Assembly (NCBI GenBank): GCA_002319915.1
Contig: DCFQ01000007.1
Coordinates: 201,737 to 212,307 of the forward strand
Reading direction: 5' to 3'
DNA length: 10,571 nt
Origin: Bacteroidales bacterium UBA1800
GTDB taxonomy: Bacteria; Bacteroidota; Bacteroidia; Bacteroidales; VadinHA17
In this document: one piece after another, positions 1-6,396 of the stretch
How positions within the stretch are numbered: the stretch's first letter is position 1
Layout of the letters: every line of letters begins with the position of its first letter
The notes under the pieces: generated by a model
Databases searched by the model: none
Told to the model about the DNA's origin: nothing
Seen by the model: the letters and a program-made list of their open reading frames with translations, nothing else
Program-made: the position numbers and the translations under genes

Positions 1-34
1 ACAATGGTATTGTTCCACTAAATCATTCAAATTT
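1..34 (+). other. Leader of the SusC-like gene, truncated by window edge
   Basis: This is the 34-bp stretch before the first start codon. It is A/T-rich next to the ATG and has no Shine-Dalgarno-like purine run, which is usual for Bacteroidota. Frame 1 is open from base 1 to a TAA at 19-21, so it could be the last few codons of an upstream gene, but six codons are too few to judge. A perfect 5-bp inverted repeat with a 3-base loop lies at 1-13 (ACAAT-GGT-ATTGT). It is too short to interpret with the left side missing. Confidence 0.3.
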
Positions 35-3000
35 ATGAAAAAATATTGCAGATACGCAGGAAGTTATCTGAAAAACCTAAATTCCTGGAAAATCCTTAAG
101 CATATGAGAAATACACTAATTATCCTTTTTGTCGGAGTCTTTCAAATGTATGCGAGTGATTCTTATTCTCAAAATACGAAACTTAATCTTGACTTAAAGG
201 ATGTAACTGTAGCAAATGTACTGGAGAAGATAGAAACCAGCAGTCAATTTTATTTCCTATATAATGCAAAATTGATTGATGTGAACAGGGAGGTCTCAAT
301 CTCTGTGGAAAATGAGAAGATATCCGACATCCTTGCATCCTTATTTGAGGGAACCGGCGTCAACTATTTCGTATTTGACAAGCAGATAATCCTATCACCG
401 GCGTTAATAAAGGGTGCTGACTCTGATCAGCAACAGGGTACCGTCAGCGGTAAAGTTACGGATTCAGCGACCGGGGAAGCGATGGTTGGTGTGAATGTGG
501 TCGTAAAGGGTACGAGCAATGGGATCATTACCGGAACAGATGGGAAGTACTCCTTAAAAGTCACAGACAGGAATGCAGTTCTGGTATTCTCCTTTGTTGG
601 CTACAACACACAGGAGGTACCTTTAAGCGGAATGATTAGCCTCGATGTTGCACTTGTTTCCAATATAAAGGACCTCGATGAGGTTGTAATAACCGCATAT
701 GGAACCACAAAACGGTCGGCAATTTCCGGCTCTGTTGCAGTGGTGAATTCGAAGACACTTGAGATCAACAAATCGACCAATATCTCCTCATCATTGCAGG
801 GATTGGCACCGGGGGTTCAGGTTGTTTTAACATCCGGACAGCCGGGTGCCGAACAAAGCATCCTGATCAGGGGACTGGGTTCAATGACTGCATCATCAGC
901 ACCTCTTTATGTGGTTGACGGAGTGCCGTATGATTTGTCTTTGAACTCAATTTCAACCTCGGATATTGAATCCATTTCTGTGCTGAAGGACGCATCTGCT
1001 TCTTCATTGTATGGAGCCCGCGCCGCAAACGGGGTTATCCTTATCACTACAAAGAAAGGTACCTCGGGGGAACCCAGAATTGAATTTTTCAGCTCATTTG
1101 GCACTTCTGAACTTGCTGTCCCATATCCCAAAAAAGTCTCTGTTGAAAAACAATGGGAGACAGTCTGGAAAGGACTTTACAATGATGCGACAGATTTTTT
1201 GGGTATGAATGATGCTGATGCCAGGCAATATGCCGTTGAAAATGTCTCAGGATCATTTTATGAACCTATCCCATTTAATATACCCGGAGGTGCAACCAGG
1301 ATGTATCACTCGGGATGGGATACTGATTATCCGATCGGGCTCGACGGAAAAGTAAAATCCGACGCAAAAAGACTGTGGAATTTCGATCAATATGGCTTTA
1401 TGTTTGACCATCGCCTGAAGCAGGAATACGGGTTAAGTGCAACCGGCTCCTTTAACGATAAAAACAAATACTATGTCTCGCTGGGATACCTGAATGACAA
1501 GGGGACCTGGATAGGTGATAATTACCAAAGATATAACACCCGTCTGACTCTTGATACCAAACTTGCCAAGTGGCTGGACATGAGTAATTCAGCTATGTTT
1601 TCATCAGGCGATAACAGGAATGCACCCCTGGATGTAAGGCCGACACGCGTATTCTCACCGGAAAATACATTTTTTATCTATGATTATATGGCGGGTAAAT
1701 TTAAGACACGGCCGATGATCCCAGATCAGCTTGCAATTGACAACGGAAATGAGACGGGGCGCATCCAGTATACTCCCGACATGATGGTGTTGTACCAGGA
1801 TAAGAAGGACATTGACCAGAACATGAATCTCACAACATCGCTCACAGCGACAATTACCCCTGACCTGAGATTCAAAACGACCTATTCCTACCAGCTCTAT
1901 AATTTCTCACACAGGCTCAATTATCCTCCGGATGACGGTTCACAGCTGGATATACCTGAAAACGGTTCAATCGACAGATCGGCAGTTAATTCATCCTCCA
2001 GCTACTTTAACAACCTGCTGACCTATGACAAGCAGTTAAATGGTGATCATCACCTGAACCTGCTTGTAGGACAGGAAGCATACCTGTATAAAAACAGCAG
2101 TGTTTATGCAAGTCGCGGAGGTCTCGCATTACCCTTCTTTGAAGAACTTGACCAGGCAATTACCTATCCGGGTGTTTCCTCAAACAGCGATGAATACAAC
2201 TTGCTGAGCTACTTCACGAAGCTTCAGTATGACTTCGGGAAGAAGTATTATTTTAATGCAAGTTACAGGGCAGACGGATCCTCAAGGTTTGCAGCAAACG
2301 GAAGATGGGGGAATTTCCTTTCAGCCGGAGCAGCCTGGATCATTTCCCGTGAAGGATTCCTCAACTCTGCTTCAGGCTGGCTTAATGACCTTAAACTGAA
2401 AGCAAGCTATGGTGAACTGGGTAATGACAAGATAGGCACATATTACGGGTACCAGAGTTACTATGGTGTAAACGGTAACTATTACGGGAATCTCGCCATG
2501 GCACCAGTCCAGCTTGCCAATCCGAACCTGAAATGGGAGACCAATATTAATATGAATATCGGAGCTGAGTTTATTATGTTTGACAGATTAAGAGGATCTT
2601 TCGAACTGTTCAAGAGAAAATCCAAAGACTTATTGCTGGACGTACCATTGCCGACATCTTCCGGATGGACCACTATAATCCGGAACATTGGCAGTTTGCA
2701 AAACACAGGCTATGAGGCTGAACTATCGTTTGACCTTGTCAAGAGAGGCGACCTTATCTGGACCATCAATGGCAATGCAACTCACTATGAGAACAAGATC
2801 ACTTCCCTTCCGTTTGAATCAAAAATGTCACAGACCGACCTGGACGGACATGGAGGTGTTGCGTTTTTTAAGTGGCAGGTCGGGAAATCACGATATGATA
2901 TGTATTGCTCCGACTGGGCAGGTATCAACCCTGAAAACGGAAGGAATCAGTGGTGGAAATACACTTACGATGATAATGGCAATGTGACAAACAAAGTAAA

Positions 3001-3568
3001 AACAGAGAATTTCTCGGAAGTGAACAATGAACAGCAGAGGGTAAATGTAGGATCTACCCTGCCTAAGGTCTTTGGATCTTTCGGATCAGACCTCAGGTAT
3101 AAAGGCATTGATCTGAGCATGATGTTTTATTACAGCCTCGGTGGAATTGTTTATGATTACAACAATGCCGAATCGAGTACTCTGAGACAAAGCTGGGCGG
3201 TTTATGATAACCTGGACCAGGCATGGCAGAAACCGGGTGATAAAACCGATTATGCCAAAATATATGAGAATTACTCGAATACGGCTTACTCAAGGCAGAA
3301 TATTGGCAGCTCAAGATGGATTGTCAATAACAATTTCATGAGACTGAAAAACCTGGTCATTGGGTATACCTTCCCAACTGAACTGACACAAAAGTTAAAG
3401 ATCAGCAGAGTTCGTGTATATGCCAGGGGTGAAAATCTCTTTACCACCGGTAAACTTGCAGCCCAGGGATCTGATCCTGAAGCCGGAGGATTATGGGGCC
3501 AAAACCTGTCAGGACTGACTTATTTCGCAACCAGGAACTACAATTTTGGCATAAATGTTACATTCTAA
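35..3568 (+). CDS. SusC/RagA-family TonB-dependent transporter with STN domain
   Basis: This is an outer-membrane transporter that would import an oligosaccharide or glycopeptide using TonB/ExbBD energy, with the SusD-like lipoprotein encoded next as its lid. Visible domains in order: a signal segment at about residues 24-46 (hydrophobic TLIILFVGVFQMYA, then SYSQ); an STN domain at about 48-120; a carboxypeptidase-regulatory-like beta-sandwich at about 136-210; a TonB-box-like DLDEVVITAYGT at 213-224; a plug at about 225-345 with the family signatures LYVVDGVPY (291-299) and SVLKDASASSLYGARAANG (315-333); then the beta-barrel to a terminal Phe (NFGINVTF). At 1177 residues it has the length expected for a SusC with an STN domain and looks intact. 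The STN domain is known in such proteins to contact a FecR-type anti-sigma factor, so transcription is probably ECF-sigma controlled by genes left of the window (inference). The start at 35 gives a long charged lead before the signal peptide. Met24 (base 104) is an alternative that gives a more ordinary signal peptide. The transported ligand cannot be deduced. Confidence 0.95.
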   Translation: MKKYCRYAGSYLKNLNSWKILKHMRNTLIILFVGVFQMYASDSYSQNTKLNLDLKDVTVANVLEKIETSSQFYFLYNAKLIDVNREVSISVENEKISDILASLFEGTGVNYFVFDKQIILSPALIKGADSDQQQGTVSGKVTDSATGEAMVGVNVVVKGTSNGIITGTDGKYSLKVTDRNAVLVFSFVGYNTQEVPLSGMISLDVALVSNIKDLDEVVITAYGTTKRSAISGSVAVVNSKTLEINKSTNISSSLQGLAPGVQVVLTSGQPGAEQSILIRGLGSMTASSAPLYVVDGVPYDLSLNSISTSDIESISVLKDASASSLYGARAANGVILITTKKGTSGEPRIEFFSSFGTSELAVPYPKKVSVEKQWETVWKGLYNDATDFLGMNDADARQYAVENVSGSFYEPIPFNIPGGATRMYHSGWDTDYPIGLDGKVKSDAKRLWNFDQYGFMFDHRLKQEYGLSATGSFNDKNKYYVSLGYLNDKGTWIGDNYQRYNTRLTLDTKLAKWLDMSNSAMFSSGDNRNAPLDVRPTRVFSPENTFFIYDYMAGKFKTRPMIPDQLAIDNGNETGRIQYTPDMMVLYQDKKDIDQNMNLTTSLTATITPDLRFKTTYSYQLYNFSHRLNYPPDDGSQLDIPENGSIDRSAVNSSSSYFNNLLTYDKQLNGDHHLNLLVGQEAYLYKNSSVYASRGGLALPFFEELDQAITYPGVSSNSDEYNLLSYFTKLQYDFGKKYYFNASYRADGSSRFAANGRWGNFLSAGAAWIISREGFLNSASGWLNDLKLKASYGELGNDKIGTYYGYQSYYGVNGNYYGNLAMAPVQLANPNLKWETNINMNIGAEFIMFDRLRGSFELFKRKSKDLLLDVPLPTSSGWTTIIRNIGSLQNTGYEAELSFDLVKRGDLIWTINGNATHYENKITSLPFESKMSQTDLDGHGGVAFFKWQVGKSRYDMYCSDWAGINPENGRNQWWKYTYDDNGNVTNKVKTENFSEVNNEQQRVNVGSTLPKVFGSFGSDLRYKGIDLSMMFYYSLGGIVYDYNNAESSTLRQSWAVYDNLDQAWQKPGDKTDYAKIYENYSNTAYSRQNIGSSRWIVNNNFMRLKNLVIGYTFPTELTQKLKISRVRVYARGENLFTTGKLAAQGSDPEAGGLWGQNLSGLTYFATRNYNFGINVTF

Positions 3569-3581
3569 AAAAAGGGAAAAA

Positions 3582-5051
3582 ATGAAAAGGAAGATCAATA
3601 TAAGTCTAAGCGTGTTTATTATTATAAGCAGCTTCCTGTACTGTTCCTGCAGTAAAATACTTGACACTAAGCCAACAAATTCTGTAAGTGATCAGATCGT
3701 TTACAATAACATTACCATGATCGATGCATTGCTGCAGTCAACATACAGCAAATTAAAGAATGATGTGCCCGAATGGATGTCTAATATGGCAACCAGTGTG
3801 AAACTGCTTGGCACCGCCTACGGTTCTGATATCAATACCGATCCGAATCCTATTTACGGGATGATGACCCCTTTTAAAAATGCAAGTTTTTACAATCCTG
3901 AAAGCTACCTTTCAACTGAGTACGCTTCACGCGGATTATGGAAACATTGGTATGGAGTCATTTACAACACCAATATAATCCTGGAGAATATCGACAATGT
4001 CCAGGGGGACCAGGAAAAAAAGGATGAAATTAAAGGGCAGGCCAAAGTTATCAGGGCAAGGTGTTATTTTAACCTTATCCGCTTTTATCAGCACACCTAT
4101 TTCATCGCCAAAAACAAGCCCGGAGTACCTTTGGTTCTTACATCGGAAATAAAGGAAGAGATCTCCAGGGCATCGGTGGAGGAGGTGTATGCCGCAATAC
4201 TTAGCGACCTTACAGATGCGGAAACATTGCTGGCTAACTATCAGAGGCCCAATATTGCATACTATGATCAGGATGTTGTGAATTTCCTCCTGGCCGATGT
4301 ATACCTGACAATGAACAACTGGGTCGATGCACAGAAATATGCAAATAAGATAAGGACCAGGTATCCGCTGATGAGCATGGCCGAATACGAGGATGGATTT
4401 ACCACGAGTAATCCCGAATGGGTGCTGGGCTATCCCCAGACTGAACAGGATTATACCTCCGAATACCTTCCGGCTTTCTGGGATTACGGGCAGGCCGGTA
4501 CGATGGTGCCATACCGTCTTCTTACCCCGTCAGCTCATTTTGTTCTTGACATAATGAAAGATGATCCAAGGGCATTATATATGCCGCATCCGACTGAGCC
4601 CGGGAAATATGCCTCGGTCAAGTTCCTGGAAAAGAGATCAAGCGCACCTTACGGCGATATTCTTGATCTCCGTGCTGCAGAAATGTACCTGGTTGAAGCC
4701 GAAGCTGCCGCAAGGCAGGGCAATACCACGGTTGCGCTGGAGGTACTCAATATGATCCAGAATGCACGCCCCGGGGCAGTCGTTACAACCGGAGGCGGTC
4801 AGGACGAACTGATCCAGGCGATATTGCTTGAACGGCGGAAGGAAATGTACGGAGAAGGACTGGATTACTTCGATATTAAGAGGCTTCAGTTGCCTGTCAC
4901 AAAATCTTTTGCTAATGGAAATGATCTTGATCTGGCTGTACCGGCAAACTCCAATATGCTGGTCCTGATGATCCCTGATCAAGAGACTCTGAATAATAAA
5001 TCAATGGTCCAGAATCCAGATCCGGCTGTAGAACCGGTCTTTGTACCATAG
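3582..5051 (+). CDS. SusD/RagB-family surface glycan-binding lipoprotein
   Basis: This is the substrate-binding partner of the SusC-like transporter, expected on the outer face of the outer membrane, where it closes over the barrel and delivers ligand. From this start it is 489 residues long, normal for the family. The signal is MKRKINIS followed by a hydrophobic core and FLYCSC, with Cys23 the likely lipidated residue, followed by SKILDTKPTN as in many SusD proteins. Family marks include the TPR-like helices in the middle (for example VRARCYFNLIRFYQ-type spacing around residues 150-165), AEMYLVEAEAAARQG near residue 365, and the C-terminal ERRKEMYGEGLDYFDIKRL block near residues 418-436. The start at 3582 is preferred because it directly precedes the signal peptide and leaves a 13-bp gap after the SusC stop. 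An in-frame ATG at 3555 would overlap the SusC gene by 14 bp and add nine charged residues before the signal. It is almost certainly co-transcribed with the SusC gene. The ligand is unknown. Confidence 0.95.
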   Translation: MKRKINISLSVFIIISSFLYCSCSKILDTKPTNSVSDQIVYNNITMIDALLQSTYSKLKNDVPEWMSNMATSVKLLGTAYGSDINTDPNPIYGMMTPFKNASFYNPESYLSTEYASRGLWKHWYGVIYNTNIILENIDNVQGDQEKKDEIKGQAKVIRARCYFNLIRFYQHTYFIAKNKPGVPLVLTSEIKEEISRASVEEVYAAILSDLTDAETLLANYQRPNIAYYDQDVVNFLLADVYLTMNNWVDAQKYANKIRTRYPLMSMAEYEDGFTTSNPEWVLGYPQTEQDYTSEYLPAFWDYGQAGTMVPYRLLTPSAHFVLDIMKDDPRALYMPHPTEPGKYASVKFLEKRSSAPYGDILDLRAAEMYLVEAEAAARQGNTTVALEVLNMIQNARPGAVVTTGGGQDELIQAILLERRKEMYGEGLDYFDIKRLQLPVTKSFANGNDLDLAVPANSNMLVLMIPDQETLNNKSMVQNPDPAVEPVFVP

Positions 5052-5066
5052 TCAGTGGTTAGGTAG

Positions 5067-5138
5067 ATGAAGGAGGCACAGCCATCAGGGGTCTAAGATG
5101 AATTTCTGGTTCAAGGGGTGATGTCTGTGCCCCTTCAT
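5067..5138 (+). terminator. Long imperfect stem-loop after the susD-like gene; attenuator or 3' end structure
   Basis: The arms at 5067-5087 and 5119-5138 can form 19 base pairs: seven (ATGAAGG), a bulged A at 5074, seven (GGCACAG), one C/T mismatch, then five (CATCA), around a 31-base loop. It begins 15 bases after the SusD stop codon. The right arm is followed by ATTTAACC and not by a T tract, so it is not a textbook intrinsic terminator. In known sus-type operons the SusCD part is made in excess of downstream genes, and such a structure could protect the 3' end of the upstream mRNA or partly stop polymerase. That role is inferred. The pairing itself is seen directly. Confidence 0.5.
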
Positions 5139-5143
5139 ATTTA

Positions 5144-5169
5144 ACCTGCACCTGCCTGAAAGCACCTGC
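5144..5169 (+). repeat. Three direct copies of ACCTGC in the intergenic region
   Basis: ACCTGC occurs at 5144-5149, immediately again at 5150-5155, and a third time at 5164-5169. The last two are part of a longer shared GCACCTGC (5148-5155 and 5162-5169), 14 bases apart start to start. The cluster sits between the stem-loop and the next gene, where a regulator could bind. No regulator is identified and chance is possible for so short a unit. Confidence 0.35.
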
Positions 5170-5183
5170 AATTTTAAATCAAT

Positions 5184-5203
5184 TGTAATAATCTAATATT
5201 ACA
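5184..5203. promoter_or_regulatory. Perfect 7-bp inverted repeat just upstream of the protease gene
   Basis: TGTAATA (5184-5190) and TATTACA (5197-5203) are perfect inverted copies separated by ATCTAA. The site ends eight bases before the ATG at 5212. It could be an operator, or a weak hairpin in the mRNA leader near the ribosome-binding region. It lies in A/T-rich DNA where short palindromes arise easily, and I cannot see a convincing Bacteroidota -33/-7 promoter (TTTG / TAnnTTTG) beside it. Confidence 0.3.
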
Positions 5204-5211
5204 TTAGTACA

Positions 5212-6396
5212 ATGTCGATGAGTTTCAAATTCGTTAAAGGGAGGTCATATCTTCTTCTGTTCATTTCATTTATCTTTCTTGTGAGTTTCAGGAATAACAG
5301 TCATGACGGGGACCTGCATGGCGGAAGTGATCAGTATCAGTCCAACGGATCCGGGATAACTTCAAACAGGGATAAAGTGGCACTTCTGGTCCATACGGGT
5401 ACATATAAGTCTCTTAAGCAGGAGTTCATTCAGTACCGAAAGGATGTCGAATCAGCCTTTCCGGTCGACCTTAACATAATATGCGGAACCTGGGAAAAAC
5501 CTGATGAGGTACGCACTGCCATAAAGCACCTCAGTAATACAATGGATCTTTCCGGGGTTATCCTTGCCGGAGCAATCCCGATGCACAGGTTTCATATGCA
5601 TGATTTCGACAACCCTGATCCGCTTTTTTATGAAGATTTTGATCTCCGGTTCATTGATTCTGACGGCAACGGAGTTCCGGAATCCTATTCCGGCGAACCG
5701 CAGCTGAAAATATGGGTGGCTAACATGAGGGCTGCTGAGAAAGACGGTGATGAGGCAATTGAAACGCTCCGGTCTTTCCTGAAGAAAACTCATGAGTACT
5801 ATTCGGGTAAAATAATGATTGAAAGCCGGGCCCTGGCTGTAACGGGCAATGACTGGCCCGACGGGGCGGATCACTTTGTGAAGGATGTTGCATCGGTGCT
5901 GTACGGGCCTGACAATGTGGATTCAATTAGGGCGAAAAGTGTCTCCAGGACTTCTCTCCTGGGAAAATTCAGGGACCATTCGTACTCTGTTTTTTACATC
6001 CAGGTTCACTCCAATGAGAGAAGGCAGGATCTTCAGGGTGATTCGTTACCGTCGCTGGAAATCGAAAAAATGAAGACCGGAGCGCTTTTCACCATCAATC
6101 ACGGCTGTTCCACAGGGAACTGGATGAAGGCTGCAGCAAAGAACAACAGGAACACGGCTATGAGCTGGGTCTTCGGTGATGGAGTGGGAGAGGCGGTTGT
6201 CGCGAACGTGAGGACGGGCATGGTTTATGGGCACGATTCAATTTACGCTCATATTCTGAAACGTGAATACCTCGGCAAGGCATATTTTGCCGGGAAAAAA
6301 GCCGCAGAAGCGGAGATGCACCATTATTATCCGTCGGGCGATATTGTTTCGGGAGTAACATTCATTGGCAATCCTTTTATTTATATTTCAAAATGA
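5212..6396 (+). CDS. Secreted gingipain-like (peptidase C25, clan CD) putative cysteine protease
   Basis: This 394-residue exported protein has the layout of a caspase-fold (clan CD) peptidase, closest to the C25 gingipain group. After a signal-type segment (LLLFISFIFLVSF, residues 14-26, with no lipobox Cys) come DKVALLVHTGTY (54-65), an AGAIP turn (119-123), an acidic DSDGNGVPE loop (149-157), and KIWVANMRA followed by a helix (166-195), which matches the gingipain-type segment usually written VGRIP plus helix. The two catalytic blocks are hydrophobic strands ending in His266 (VFYIQVHSN) and in Cys299 (ALFTINHGCSTG). The C-terminal FIGNPFIYI (384-392) resembles the LfGDPtl motif at the end of C25 catalytic domains. 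It is shorter than gingipains: there is no long propeptide, Ig-like domain or type IX sorting domain, so it should leave the cytoplasm by Sec and may stay in the periplasm. Met3 (5218) is an equally plausible start. The gene ends inside the start of the next gene (ATGA), so the two products are probably made together. The family assignment is from motifs only. Substrate specificity is unknown, and a catalytically dead relative is possible. Confidence 0.7.
   Translation: MSMSFKFVKGRSYLLLFISFIFLVSFRNNSHDGDLHGGSDQYQSNGSGITSNRDKVALLVHTGTYKSLKQEFIQYRKDVESAFPVDLNIICGTWEKPDEVRTAIKHLSNTMDLSGVILAGAIPMHRFHMHDFDNPDPLFYEDFDLRFIDSDGNGVPESYSGEPQLKIWVANMRAAEKDGDEAIETLRSFLKKTHEYYSGKIMIESRALAVTGNDWPDGADHFVKDVASVLYGPDNVDSIRAKSVSRTSLLGKFRDHSYSVFYIQVHSNERRQDLQGDSLPSLEIEKMKTGALFTINHGCSTGNWMKAAAKNNRNTAMSWVFGDGVGEAVVANVRTGMVYGHDSIYAHILKREYLGKAYFAGKKAAEAEMHHYYPSGDIVSGVTFIGNPFIYISK

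Noticed and set aside
1..13. 5-bp inverted repeat at the left edge
   Set aside because: It is too short to be meaningful, and the left context is missing.
3555..3581. Upstream in-frame ATG for the SusD-like gene overlapping the SusC gene
   Set aside because: It would add nine mostly charged residues before an already complete lipoprotein signal peptide. The ATG at 3582 gives the normal n-region and spacing.
5139..5211. Bacteroidota-type promoter (-33 TTTG, -7 TAnnTTTG) before the protease gene
   Set aside because: A/T-rich words are present, but no stretch matches the -7 consensus with a properly spaced -33 element.
5656..5682. EF-hand or dockerin-like loop DSDGNGVPE in the protease
   Set aside because: A single acidic loop with no second repeat is not a dockerin. 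Similar D/G-rich loops are common before the strand-helix segment in C25-type proteins, so I treat it as part of that fold.
5452..5874. 140-codon open frame on the minus strand
   Set aside because: It lies wholly antisense to the protease gene, whose motifs are clear. Its translation shows no recognisable domain or signal and no gene-like context.
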